A stretch of 24,605 nt of DNA, taken from positions 1 to 24,605 of the forward strand of contig JAGSPR010000042.1 of assembly GCA_018262455.1 (NCBI GenBank), written 5' to 3'. The DNA is from Deltaproteobacteria bacterium. GTDB lineage: Bacteria > Myxococcota > Polyangia > Haliangiales > Haliangiaceae. The notes below the pieces were generated by a model. The model worked only from the letters and a program-made list of their open reading frames with translations, was not told where the DNA came from and ran no database searches. Positions within the stretch are counted from its first letter, which is position 1. Each line of letters begins with the position of its first letter. A program made the position numbers and the translations under genes. Of this stretch, positions 8,079-16,303 are shown piece by piece.

Positions 8079-8905
8079 ACCATGTAGCCCGCGCGCTCGA
8101 GCAGCGCGGGCAAGCCGTGGGCCCCCGCGAGGTGTCCGAGCCCGACCGCGACGAACGCGCCACCTCGCGCGAAGTACGGCTCGAGCTTGCCGAGCCACGC
8201 CTGCGTCCGCTCGTCGAGCAGCTTGGTGGACTGGCCCTGGACCAGGATGCGTTCCATGATCGCGAGGTCGCCCGTGACGTAGAACGCGCGCATCTGATCG
8301 AGCTCGCAACGCATCGTGCGACGGGCGTGGATCGCCTGCTGGAGGTCGGGAATCGTCACCGCATCCGCGAGCGCCGCCAGCTGGACATCCCAGCTCTCGA
8401 GGTTGTCGATCGGGAGCTTGCGAGTCCTGGCGCGGTCCACGAGCGCGGCGTCCATCGACGGCGACGGCGACGGTGCGAGCTTCGCCGTGAGCCGGGTCAT
8501 CGCGAACCAGGGCCGCGCCCGCTTGAGGGCGTCCTCCCGGATCGTGCCGCGCAGCGCATCGCGCAGGTCGTACCAGTCATCGGCGGGTAGCTGCGCGTCG
8601 AGCCCCAAGCCGGTCGGCAGCCGCGCGAGCTCGCCGGCCTGGTCCGGATCGGGTTCGCGGTCACCGAGCTCCGACACGAACCGTGGTGAGGATTCGAGGG
8701 CTGCCCACACCGCGGTCGGCACGTCTGCGGCGCCGGCGTTGTGGATCGTCCCGTAGATCCACACGACGGGCCCGCCGCCACGCTGGACCCGCCACAAGAA
8801 CGGCCTCGGTGCCACCGCTGGACGGGGCACGATCACGCACGCGGGCTGGGTGCCGCCGCACCCGACCAGCGCCAGCACCACGAAACCCAGGGAGATCCGG
8901 CGCAT
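8063..8905 (-). CDS. TraB/GumN family lipoprotein
   Basis: Member of the TraB/GumN (PF01963-type) family, thought to include metal-dependent hydrolases; the substrate is unknown. I chose the ATG at 8905 because it gives a proper lipoprotein signal: MRR, a hydrophobic core and a lipobox ending at Cys16 (LALVGC). A longer open frame upstream (to 9055) would bury this signal and overlap the divergent kinase gene. The two family hallmarks are present: an N-terminal GTIHN motif at about residue 52 after the WRV strand, and a C-terminal VGLGHLAGAHGL followed by LLERAGY. The 280-residue length is normal. It is probably anchored in the periplasm or outer membrane. It faces the kinase gene across about 110 bases, which must hold both promoters; a GCGTG-A-CACGC palindrome (8915-8925) sits just upstream of its start. 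Confidence 0.85.
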   Translation of the reverse strand: MRRISLGFVVLALVGCGGTQPACVIVPRPAVAPRPFLWRVQRGGGPVVWIYGTIHNAGAADVPTAVWAALESSPRFVSELGDREPDPDQAGELARLPTGLGLDAQLPADDWYDLRDALRGTIREDALKRARPWFAMTRLTAKLAPSPSPSMDAALVDRARTRKLPIDNLESWDVQLAALADAVTIPDLQQAIHARRTMRCELDQMRAFYVTGDLAIMERILVQGQSTKLLDERTQAWLGKLEPYFARGGAFVAVGLGHLAGAHGLPALLERAGYMVERAQ

Positions 8906-9017
8906 CGACCCAGAGCGTGACACGCGCCGCCCCTGCATCCCCTCGCCGTTACCGGCGTTTGCTGATCCGTCGAGGCCTGCGCGCAACATCGGCCGTCGCA
9001 GCCCGGCTTGCCGTAGA

Positions 9018-12000
9018 ATGAAGACCTTGCGGGTGCGGCCGAGCCAGGAGCACACGTCACCCTTGGTGGCGGACGGTCAGGCCACGCAGACCGTGGTCGA
9101 TCTCGAGCACGTCCCGGCGAACCCAACACCGGAACAGCTGCGCGAGATCGCGCAGACGATCGGGCTCCCTGACCGGTTCGAGGTCATCGGCCTGGTCGGA
9201 CGCGGCGGCATGGGCTTCGTGCTCGAGGCGCGCGATGCCCGGCTCGGCCGCGAAGTGGCCCTCAAGGTGCTGGCGCGCACGAAGAAGTACGACGAGATCG
9301 CGCGGGCGCGGTTCGAGCAGGAGGCCCGCGCGGTCGCCGGCCTCTCCGATCCTTCGATCGTCGCGGTCCACGAGCTGTCCGAGAATGGCGACTACATGGT
9401 CATGGAGCTGATCCGCGGCGAGACGCTGCGCGATCGGCTCGCGCGGAACAGGCCGTTCCCGACCGACGAGGTCCGCCGGCTCGGCATGGCGCTGTGCAGG
9501 GCCCTCGCGGTCGCGCACGGCGCGCGGATCATCCACCGCGACGTCAAGCCATCGAACGTGCTCTACGAACATCCCAGCGGGCGCATCCTGCTCACCGATT
9601 TCGGCATCGCCACGGTCCAGCAGGAGACCGATCTCACCGCGACCGGGATGACGCTCGGGACACCGGCGTACATGGCGCCCGAGCAGCTGCGGAGCGCCAA
9701 CGTCGATCCTCGCGCGGACCTCTACAGCGTTGGCGCGTCGCTGTTCGAGGCGGCGACTGGACGTCGGCTCAACGGCGCGGACGGCCCCTGTCCGGATCCC
9801 GCCGCCGCGGTGCTCGAGGCGACCCGCGATCAACGCCTCGCACATGCGATCGCCAAGGCCACCTCGATGCAGGCGAGCGACCGGTATCAGACGGCCGAGC
9901 AGCTCGCCGACGCACTCAACGACGAACCGGCCCCGATGCCGACCGCGCTTGGCGTCGCCCCGGTCATGCGCGCGAAGCCGCCCACCGCCCCACCGCCGGT
10001 CGCGCCGGTCGTGTCGGTCGTGCATGTCAGGCCACCGATCCAGCCGCCGGCCGGACGCACCAGGCTGGCATCGATCCCCCCTCCGGTGCCGCCCGTCGCA
10101 CGCAGCAAGCCACCCACCAACCCGCCGCCGGCCTCCCCGGTCGAGCCGATGCCGCCCAGCGCGCCGAACCTGCCGGCGGGAACGCCGAGCTTCGCGCGCC
10201 CCCAGCGTCCCCGGATGCGCGAGCCGCAGATCGCGTGGCCGCGGCTGATCGCGGCGATCGTCGCGGTGTTCCTCGTCGCAGGTGGCATCACGTATCTCGC
10301 GGTCCGGCGATCGGGTACCGACGAGGCTCCGCGCGCGAACCTGATCGCCGTGTTGCCGTTCGACAATCGCTCCGGCGACCCCGCGCTGGGGTTCGCGCAG
10401 GTCGGGCTAACGAGCGTCATCTCCGACGAGCTCGGGCGCACCACGGTGCTCGCTCGCATCCCGTCGGACCAGCTCGATCCGGCGAAGCTCGGCAACGATC
10501 CCAAGGCTTGGCTCGCGGCTGCGGAGGCCCTCCGCGCGACGAACATCGTGCGCGGCTCGGTGCGCGATCTGCCCGGCGGGGGCGTGCAACTCCGCATCGA
10601 GGTCATCCACGACCACCAGCCACCCATCGCGGTCCTCGACCGCCAGACGTCGCCCGCCGAGGTCGCGAATGTGCTGCGCGCCGCCGTGCCCTCGTTCGCG
10701 GGCAGCCTCGTCGATGCGCGCGACATCCCGGCCTACCTCGAGCGAGGACACCTCGCGCTGATCGACGATCGGGTCAGCGACGCCTACAGGCACTACACGA
10801 CTGTGCTGCTCCACGATCCGAACCACCTCGACGCCCTCTATCAGCGCGCGATCACTACCTGGTGGACCAGCCCGACTCCCGATCCCACCATCGTCGCACT
10901 GGACGCAGCGCTCGCGAAACCGCTCTCCCCGGCCCAGCGCGAGATCCTCGTCGCCTATCGCCTGCTGGTCGATGTGCAGTTCCCCGACGCGATCGCCGCG
11001 TTCACCAGCCTCGCGGCGCGCCGCGGCGACGACTTTCACGTCGTCTACGGTCTGTTCGAGGCGCAGTTCCACGGCGGCCAGCCCGCCGAGGCGATGGTGA
11101 CGTTCAACCGGCTGCGCGTGCTGGAGCCCCGCATCCAGATCGGGATGCTGCACATCCTCGGCTATCTCGTGGCCCACCCCGACACGCCCGGACTGAGGTG
11201 GGCACGCGCGCTGCTCGGGAGCAACGACCGCAGCCGATTCCTGCTCGCGCGCGAGCTCGTGGCCGAGCGCGACTACCGCGCCGCGAGTGACCTGCTCGCG
11301 AATGTCGACGCCGGGATCACCAGGAACCCGTCGATCGAGTTCGCGATCGTCCGCATCCACCTCGACCTCGCCACCGATCGCTTCGATGACGTGGCAGCGG
11401 ACCTCGCCCGGCTCGACAAAGACCACGTCATTCGCCTCACCCACGAGCTCGCCCTCGCGTACGCCCGCAACGATGCGGTCGCGCTCGCCGCCGGGCTCGC
11501 CGAGAACCGGCTTGCCGTGCTCGACACGGCTGGCCCGTCCGAGCTCTCCGAGCTGGTGCCGCTCGTCATCGCGTTCGATCATCCGGGATTGCGCACCCAT
11601 GTGCTCGCCGCGCTCGACCGCCAGCCCGGCTGGGCCCGCCGCGGCCTGTCGTATCAGCTCGCGCGCACGCTGCTCGCCGGGGTGCCACCGATCACGCCAT
11701 CGCCGTTTCCGGAGGTCGCCGCCACCGCACGTGCGCTCGCTGCCGAGCGCGCTGGTCAGTGGCCCGCTGCCGCCGCTGCGTGGCGCGATGCCGCCTCGCG
11801 TTCGCTCGAAGGTCGCTCGATGTCCGTCGCGCTCGTCGGGGTTGCTCACGCGCTCCATGAGGCCGGCGATCTGCGCGGTGCCGAGCTCACCTGCCGCGAT
11901 GTCCTCGAGCCGCGTTACCTCCAGCCCCACTGGGGCGTCGCGGTCGGAGCCTGCCTCGTGTGGAGCATCGAGGGCGCGCTCGATCGTGATGACCGCCGGA

Positions 12001-12098
12001 CCGCGCAGGGGCTCGCCGACAGGCTCGGCAAGCTCCGCGGCCCGGGCGGGACCGACGATCCGCTCGTCCGTCGCGCCCGCGCGTTACTCCAGCGCTGA
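9018..12098 (+). CDS. Transmembrane Ser/Thr protein kinase with TolB/FlgO-like and TPR C-terminal region
   Basis: Eukaryotic-like (Pkn-type) membrane kinase, 1026 residues from the ATG at 9018; upstream starts in the same frame would overlap the divergent gene. The kinase domain (about 54-300) has the Gly-rich loop GRGGMG, catalytic Lys83 (VALKVL), HRDVKPSN (H173-D175), DFG (194-196) and APE (GTPAYMAPEQ). A Pro-rich linker (about 305-400) leads to one membrane helix (about 408-428). Next is a segment starting NLIAVLPFDNRSGDPALGFA, which resembles the TolB-N/FlgO-like segment found before TPRs in many regulators. The remaining ~450 residues are alpha-helical with TPR-type periodicity (AYLERGHLALI, HYTTVLLHDPNHLDAL). 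The extracytoplasmic region probably senses or binds protein partners, with signalling inward. Substrates are unknown. Confidence 0.93.
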   Translation: MKTLRVRPSQEHTSPLVADGQATQTVVDLEHVPANPTPEQLREIAQTIGLPDRFEVIGLVGRGGMGFVLEARDARLGREVALKVLARTKKYDEIARARFEQEARAVAGLSDPSIVAVHELSENGDYMVMELIRGETLRDRLARNRPFPTDEVRRLGMALCRALAVAHGARIIHRDVKPSNVLYEHPSGRILLTDFGIATVQQETDLTATGMTLGTPAYMAPEQLRSANVDPRADLYSVGASLFEAATGRRLNGADGPCPDPAAAVLEATRDQRLAHAIAKATSMQASDRYQTAEQLADALNDEPAPMPTALGVAPVMRAKPPTAPPPVAPVVSVVHVRPPIQPPAGRTRLASIPPPVPPVARSKPPTNPPPASPVEPMPPSAPNLPAGTPSFARPQRPRMREPQIAWPRLIAAIVAVFLVAGGITYLAVRRSGTDEAPRANLIAVLPFDNRSGDPALGFAQVGLTSVISDELGRTTVLARIPSDQLDPAKLGNDPKAWLAAAEALRATNIVRGSVRDLPGGGVQLRIEVIHDHQPPIAVLDRQTSPAEVANVLRAAVPSFAGSLVDARDIPAYLERGHLALIDDRVSDAYRHYTTVLLHDPNHLDALYQRAITTWWTSPTPDPTIVALDAALAKPLSPAQREILVAYRLLVDVQFPDAIAAFTSLAARRGDDFHVVYGLFEAQFHGGQPAEAMVTFNRLRVLEPRIQIGMLHILGYLVAHPDTPGLRWARALLGSNDRSRFLLARELVAERDYRAASDLLANVDAGITRNPSIEFAIVRIHLDLATDRFDDVAADLARLDKDHVIRLTHELALAYARNDAVALAAGLAENRLAVLDTAGPSELSELVPLVIAFDHPGLRTHVLAALDRQPGWARRGLSYQLARTLLAGVPPITPSPFPEVAATARALAAERAGQWPAAAAAWRDAASRSLEGRSMSVALVGVAHALHEAGDLRGAELTCRDVLEPRYLQPHWGVAVGACLVWSIEGALDRDDRRTAQGLADRLGKLRGPGGTDDPLVRRARALLQR

Positions 12099-12110
12099 TC
12101 GAGCGCCACG

Positions 12111-12128
12111 TGAGCGGCCTCGCGCTCA
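12111..12128 (+). terminator. Candidate terminator hairpin after the kinase gene
   Basis: TGAGCG and CGCTCA form a perfect 6-base-pair stem with a 6-base loop, starting 12 bases after the kinase stop. Only a weak T-rich stretch (GGTTCTT) follows, so it is at best a partial intrinsic terminator. Confidence 0.3.
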
Positions 12129-12138
12129 GCGGTTCTTG

Positions 12139-12160
12139 GAGGGCACGGCGAGGGCACGGC
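12139..12160. repeat. 11-base direct tandem repeat (two copies)
   Basis: GAGGGCACGGC occurs twice back to back in the gap between the kinase and flavodoxin genes. A replication-slippage duplication is the simplest explanation; no function is apparent. Confidence 0.6.
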
Positions 12161-12180
12161 GAATGCACCGATGATCGACC

Positions 12181-12726
12181 ATGCCTGCCCGCCTTCTGGT
12201 CGTCTATTACACGCGAACCGGCGCCACGCGGAGGCTGGCCGGCTCGATCGCCGCAGAGCTGGGCGCCGACGTCGACGAGATCGTCGATGTCGCGGACCGT
12301 TCGGGCGTGCTCGGTTACCTCCGGAGCGGCTTTCAGGCCACCTTCCGACGACCTGCCCCGATCGGTCCGGCGGTGCGAGATCCGGCGAGCTACGATCTGG
12401 TGATCATCGGCACGCCGATCTGGAACATGTCGGTGTCGAGCCCGGTCCGCAGTTACCTGGACCGCCATCGCGGCAGGTTTCGCAAGGTGGGGTTCTTCTG
12501 CACGTGCGGCGGCAGCGGCGCGGATCGCGTGTTCGCGCAGATGGCGGAGGTTGGTGAGGCGAAGCCCGTGGCGACCCTCGTCGTGCGTGATGCAGACCTC
12601 GAGAGCTCGGCGCCAGCGGTCGAGCGGTTCGCGGCCGAGATCGTTCGGGCGCTGGGCGCGACGCCGCCGCCGCCCATCTCCCCGTCCCCCAGGATCCCAC
12701 CCGGTCCAGCTGCAACCAAGCCGTAG
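12181..12726 (+). CDS. Flavodoxin-like protein
   Basis: Flavodoxin-fold protein of 181 residues, expected to bind FMN and act in cytoplasmic electron transfer or quinone reduction. The first strand runs into a phosphate-binding loop (LLVVYYTRTGATRRLA, about 5-20). The second flavin loop region is IIGTPIWNMSVSSPVRSYLD (about 79-98), with the Trp expected to stack on the flavin. A third loop is FFCTCGGSGADRV. The C-terminal ~25 residues are Pro-rich and look disordered, which is unusual for the family. It starts 82 bases after the kinase gene on the same strand, separated by a candidate hairpin. No partner reductase is visible nearby, so its exact role is open. Confidence 0.82.
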   Translation: MPARLLVVYYTRTGATRRLAGSIAAELGADVDEIVDVADRSGVLGYLRSGFQATFRRPAPIGPAVRDPASYDLVIIGTPIWNMSVSSPVRSYLDRHRGRFRKVGFFCTCGGSGADRVFAQMAEVGEAKPVATLVVRDADLESSAPAVERFAAEIVRALGATPPPPISPSPRIPPGPAATKP

Positions 12727-12748
12727 CGCGCGTGCCACGACGCCCGGA

Positions 12749-12774
12749 CGGACCGAGTCCCGGCGCACGGTCCG
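12749..12774. terminator. Candidate bidirectional terminator hairpin
   Basis: CGGACCG and CGGTCCG pair as a 7-base-pair stem with a 12-base loop in the 54-base gap between the convergent flavodoxin and aldolase genes. No U-tract is present on either strand. Confidence 0.35.
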
Positions 12775-12780
12775 CGCGAG

Positions 12781-13557
12781 TCAGACGTCGGTCCACCCGA
12801 GTTGGCGCTTCACGGCTGCGAACAGCGCGGTCGGGGCATTGGCATCTTCATCCCACTGGGCTGCGGCGTGCGCCGCCATCGCTTCGGTCATCCGGATGAG
12901 CTCGCGACCGGTGGACTGGGCCAGGACCTGAACGCGCGCGGCTTGCTCGAGGAAGTACAGCCGATGCCAGGCGCTGGCAACGTCGTCGCCGATCACGAGG
13001 GCGCCGTGGTTGTCGAGCAGCACCGCGGTGGCCCCGTTCGCGACCGCGCTGGCGATCCGCTCGCCCTCTTCCGCGGTGTGGGCCGCGCCCCCGTAGGGGA
13101 GCCGAACAAGCCTGTTGTGGAAGTAGGTGGCGTTCTGGCTCAACCGGGTGTCCAGGCCGTCCACCGTGATTGCTACCGCGGTGGAGTAAGGCATGTGGCC
13201 GTGGAACACCGCACGCGCGGCGGGCCTGGCTTGGTGGCAGGCCCGGTGGATCATCAGCGCCGTGACCGCCAGCTCACCTTCGCCGTCGACCACCCGCCCG
13301 TCCAGATCGACGGTGACGATGTCCCCGGTCGTGATCTGCGACCAATGCGGGCCGAACCGATTGACCAAGAACAGGTCGCTCCGACCCGGGATCGAGATCG
13401 AGAAGTGATTGTCGATGCCCTCGTGAAAGCCGTACAGCGCCGCCGCACGAATGGCGGCGGCGAGGTCGCTCTTGACGCGGTCTACCTGCGCGTCTGCGTC
13501 GATCTCAACACGTCCTTGCCCGCCTTGCCCCTCCTGCGCCGTCGACTGCTTTGCCAC
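12781..13557 (-). CDS. Class II aldolase/adducin family protein
   Basis: Zinc-dependent aldolase-fold protein of 258 residues, cytoplasmic. The family includes fuculose/rhamnulose-phosphate aldolases, ribulose-phosphate epimerases and decarboxylases, and the substrate cannot be read from sequence. The metal ligands are visible: H119 and H121 in VFHGHMPYS and H184 in LLDNHGALVIGD, with a likely catalytic acid in GELAVTALMIHRACH (E95). The GIDNHFSISIPG segment (about 47-58) is the usual phosphate/substrate loop region. The start is the only in-frame option: a GTG inside a 14-base perfect palindrome, with a stop codon (TAA) a few codons upstream and no clear ribosome binding site. It lies 64 bases downstream of the glycosyltransferase on the same strand and may be the last gene of that operon. 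Confidence 0.88.
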   Translation of the reverse strand: MAKQSTAQEGQGGQGRVEIDADAQVDRVKSDLAAAIRAAALYGFHEGIDNHFSISIPGRSDLFLVNRFGPHWSQITTGDIVTVDLDGRVVDGEGELAVTALMIHRACHQARPAARAVFHGHMPYSTAVAITVDGLDTRLSQNATYFHNRLVRLPYGGAAHTAEEGERIASAVANGATAVLLDNHGALVIGDDVASAWHRLYFLEQAARVQVLAQSTGRELIRMTEAMAAHAAAQWDEDANAPTALFAAVKRQLGWTDV

Positions 13558-13564
13558 GTGGCAA
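13551..13564. repeat. 14-base perfect palindrome over the aldolase start codon
   Basis: TTGCCACGTGGCAA reads the same on both strands and contains the GTG start codon of the aldolase gene. It could be a repressor site or, in mRNA, a small hairpin that presents the start codon in its loop. Confidence 0.6.
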
Positions 13565-13621
13565 GGTTATCAAGTAGGCGGTGTCAGGGATCGCGAATAC
13601 ACCAGTTTTGGCTGAGCCGAC

Positions 13622-14980
13622 CTACTCTCCGGCCACCATGTTGCGAAACAGGAGGCTGCTGACGTTCTCGTAGTCAGCAAAGGTCTCCGGCTTGATGCGG
13701 CCCTCCATCACGTCGGTGACGAACCGAACGCCGATTGCCTCCTTCGCATCGGCTCGGAACAGCGCCCGCATCCGATCGGCGGCTTCCAGATACTTCCGAT
13801 CGGTGAGCAGCCGGTCGATCGCCGCCATGAAGCTCGCGGTGGAGGGCCGTGGTCCGATCAGCCGCTCGCCCAGCCCGTGATAGACGATGCGCGCCGAATC
13901 GCCGCGCTGATCGTGGGCCTGCGGCACGGCGAGCATCGGGACACCCTCCCAGATGGATTCGCGACACGAGCTCAGGCCGGCATGGGTGATGAAGAGATCC
14001 GCCTCCCTCAGGATCTCACGCTGCGGTGCCCACGCGAGCGTATGGACCGTCGATGGAATCTGCAGGCCGGCCAAGACGTCGTCGGGCGCGGCGAGCACGA
14101 TGTCGAGCTCTGGTCGCGCGCTGGCCGTCTCGAGCAACCGGCCGATCACGTGCTTGGCGCCTGGATAGGAGGACGCCTTGCTGCCAAACGCACAGTAGAT
14201 CAGCGGCGCGTCCGGTCGCCGTGCAGGATACGTCCACGGCGCGGCGTCCAGCTCGGGAAGACACGGTCCGACATAGGCACGGTTTGGAATGTCAGCCTTG
14301 GGAAAGTCGAGCGCCTTCGAACACGTGATGATCTCCGGATCCGATTCAACGTGGTAGTTGTATGCGCTGCGATAGTTGATCTGGGCCGCGTGGACGCCGC
14401 ACGCCTCGACGAACCGGTAGAAGTCACTCCGCTTGATTGGATTGTCGCGATCGATCCACGGCCGTCGAAAGAACAGTGCCTCGTGACACATCCACTCGCG
14501 TTCCAGCTCCCGGCGCGAAAGCTCGCCTGGGAGCGCATCGCTCCACATCGGAGGCATGTCTGGCTCGTAGTACAAAGGGAAACTGCAGCTGACGCGGATG
14601 AAGGGAATCTTCATCTTGTGAGCAACAAGACTCGTGTCCGGATTCGGACTGGAGGACATGATGAGGTCGGGCTTGAGTGACGAGAACACGGCCTCCAGTC
14701 GGCCGGAGCTCGCCTCCTGCCACATGGCCAGGTCTCGACCAAGCCACCATTCCCAGGTGTCATCTGCGCTCAGCTGGTCGCGCGCCTGAAGGGCTCCCTT
14801 CGGATAGACATCCGGCAGATAAGGCGCGTACGAGAAGCCGGCCTTCTCGATGTGCCCCTGCATGTCGCGCTCGGATAGGTAGATGGACCTGAACCCCTGC
14901 GCGGCGAGCTGGTTGGCGAGCAGGATGGTTGGAGCAAAGTGTCCGTACTCGGGCGGGACGTGCCAGACGATGGTCCGCAT
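13622..14980 (-). CDS. GT1-family (MGT/UDP-glycosyltransferase-like) glycosyltransferase
   Basis: GT-B fold glycosyltransferase of 452 residues, likely moving a sugar from a nucleotide donor to a small-molecule acceptor (macrolide, carotenoid, flavonoid or lipid type). The N-terminal domain opens with a strand and EYGHFAP, where H14 is at the position of the family catalytic His. The donor-binding C-terminal domain includes YCAFGSKAS (about 262-270), then LAWAPQREIL (about 315-324), FITHAGLSSCRESIWEGVP (about 330-348) and the DQRGDSARI loop, which together form the signature of GT1/MGT enzymes. The acceptor is not predictable. The gene begins 13 bases after the amino-acid dehydrogenase stop, so the two are almost certainly co-transcribed. 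By eye its codon use is somewhat less GC-biased than its neighbours, which might mean acquisition. Confidence 0.9.
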   Translation of the reverse strand: MRTIVWHVPPEYGHFAPTILLANQLAAQGFRSIYLSERDMQGHIEKAGFSYAPYLPDVYPKGALQARDQLSADDTWEWWLGRDLAMWQEASSGRLEAVFSSLKPDLIMSSSPNPDTSLVAHKMKIPFIRVSCSFPLYYEPDMPPMWSDALPGELSRRELEREWMCHEALFFRRPWIDRDNPIKRSDFYRFVEACGVHAAQINYRSAYNYHVESDPEIITCSKALDFPKADIPNRAYVGPCLPELDAAPWTYPARRPDAPLIYCAFGSKASSYPGAKHVIGRLLETASARPELDIVLAAPDDVLAGLQIPSTVHTLAWAPQREILREADLFITHAGLSSCRESIWEGVPMLAVPQAHDQRGDSARIVYHGLGERLIGPRPSTASFMAAIDRLLTDRKYLEAADRMRALFRADAKEAIGVRFVTDVMEGRIKPETFADYENVSSLLFRNMVAGE

Positions 14981-14993
14981 GGTTCTCGATAGC

Positions 14994-16163
14994 CTAGCCG
15001 AGCTTCAGCACTCGCTTCGCCTCGGCACGCGCCTCCACGAAGCTGACCCGCCTTCGCTTGGCCATGAGGATCCGGTCCCGAACCCGGTAGCGTGCGGTCG
15101 CCGCCGGCGGCCGACCAGACGTTCGCGTTTCGGCGAGGACCGAGCTGGTGGTCTCTCCGCACAGGCGCGCCACCGCGGCGAGGGCCTGCAAAGGTGTTCC
15201 GCCGACGATATCGACCCACGAGGCGATGATCCCGCCTCCGTTGACGACGAAGTCGGGCAGACAGATGATCCCGCGCCGGTGGAGGCGGTCCTCTGCGTCC
15301 TCGGTGACACTGAGGTTGCCGGCGGGGCAGACGATCCGAGCACGCACGGCACCCTCGTTGTAGGCATCGATCAGGCGCGGGCGTGCTCCCGGCACGAGCA
15401 CATCGGCCGGTACCGACACCAGCTGCTCCATCGTGATCCGCTCGCCGCGGCCGTACTTGAGAACGCAGGCGTCGCCATGTTGCCGCCGAAGCTCGAGCAA
15501 GCGCGGAATGTCGATCCCGTCTGGATCGTGGATCCCGCCGAGCAGCGTGGTCACCGCCACCAGGCGTGCGCCCTCGGCGTTGAGGTACCGCGCGGTCCCG
15601 GCGCCCACCTGGCCAAACCCTTCGAGCGAAAACGTGGCGCCCTTCATCGATCGATCGATGCTCTCCAAGGCCGCGCGCCCGGCCGCCACGACCCCGCGGC
15701 CCGTCAGATGGTAGGACGCGGGATCGCCGTCGATCACCCAGTCCGGCGACGATTCCCAGGACACGACATTCGAGCTCTCCGCGCCCTTGTAGATCTCGTC
15801 GACGTCCGTCCCCTCCACGCCCACGTCGGGACCCACACCGAGCAAGAAGTCCTTGTTGGAGAGGTATGGCTTGAGCGCATGGCCGAACGCCTGCAGGACG
15901 GCGCGCTTTCGCTCCGGAGGCATATGGGGATCGCCAAAGATGCCCGCCTTCGAGCCCCCGGACGGCAGGTCGAAGATCGCCCATTTGTAGGTCATCGCGC
16001 GCGACAGCCCGATCACCTCGTCCTCGGTGAGATCGAGAACCATGCGCGTGCCACCTCCGGCGGGTCCGTAGACCGTGCTGTCGATGACCAGGACTCCGCG
16101 CATTCCAGTCGCTGCGTCGTAGACTCGGACGACGGCCTCAGGCCCCAGCTCATCGAGATGCAT
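14994..16163 (-). CDS. Glu/Leu/Phe/Val-type amino acid dehydrogenase
   Basis: NAD(P)-dependent oxidative deaminase (or reductive aminase) of the Glu/Leu/Phe/Val dehydrogenase family, 389 residues, cytoplasmic. The start at 16163 is supported by a GGTAGAG-like ribosome site about nine bases upstream; an upstream ATG at 16265 adds 34 unconserved residues. The substrate domain has GPAGGGTRM (about 33-41), K60 (MTYKWA), catalytic-type K72 in LPSGGSKAG and D113 in GPDVGVEG. The Rossmann motif is EGFGQVGAGTARYL (181-194). At the end of the second strand, where NAD-specific members usually carry Asp, this protein has Thr-Thr (VAVTTLLGG), so NADP use is possible. The PDFVVNGGG segment departs from the common PDxxANAGG. 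The amino acid acted on cannot be assigned. It leads the minus-strand operon with the glycosyltransferase. Confidence 0.88.
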   Translation of the reverse strand: MHLDELGPEAVVRVYDAATGMRGVLVIDSTVYGPAGGGTRMVLDLTEDEVIGLSRAMTYKWAIFDLPSGGSKAGIFGDPHMPPERKRAVLQAFGHALKPYLSNKDFLLGVGPDVGVEGTDVDEIYKGAESSNVVSWESSPDWVIDGDPASYHLTGRGVVAAGRAALESIDRSMKGATFSLEGFGQVGAGTARYLNAEGARLVAVTTLLGGIHDPDGIDIPRLLELRRQHGDACVLKYGRGERITMEQLVSVPADVLVPGARPRLIDAYNEGAVRARIVCPAGNLSVTEDAEDRLHRRGIICLPDFVVNGGGIIASWVDIVGGTPLQALAAVARLCGETTSSVLAETRTSGRPPAATARYRVRDRILMAKRRRVSFVEARAEAKRVLKLG

Positions 16164-16252
16164 TGCGAACAACTCTACCTGTCCGCGCTTCTCGTGTGCG
16201 TGCACGAGCGCCGATTTGGTCTCGCGGTCTCCGCTCGGTATCCGCTTGTGTA

Positions 16253-16287
16253 GGACACCGAGCACTGCCGGGAGCGAGGTAGTGTCC
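16253..16287. promoter_or_regulatory. Possible operator: GGACAC/GTGTCC inverted half-sites in a divergent promoter region
   Basis: GGACAC (16253-16258) and GTGTCC (16282-16287) are inverted about three helical turns apart in the 140 bases between the divergent dehydrogenase and ketopantoate-reductase-like genes. Six-base half-sites can occur by chance; the position is the main support. Confidence 0.25.
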
Positions 16288-16303
16288 GGATCGAGACCAG
16301 CGT

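Noticed and set aside
8915..8925. GCGTG-A-CACGC palindrome upstream of the TraB-family gene, as an operator
   Set aside because: Only five-base arms of alternating GC sequence, expected often in DNA of this composition; mentioned only as context.
8906..9055. Extended N-terminus for the TraB/GumN lipoprotein
   Set aside because: It would put 50 unconserved residues before a complete lipoprotein signal and overlap the divergent kinase gene.
10407..11930. 507-codon open frame on the minus strand opposite the kinase gene
   Set aside because: Composition is shadow-like, no recognisable motifs, fully inside the kinase coding region.
16164..16265. Extended N-terminus for the amino acid dehydrogenase
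   Set aside because: The family begins near the 16163 start, which has a ribosome-site-like GGTAGAG; the extension occupies the divergent promoter region.
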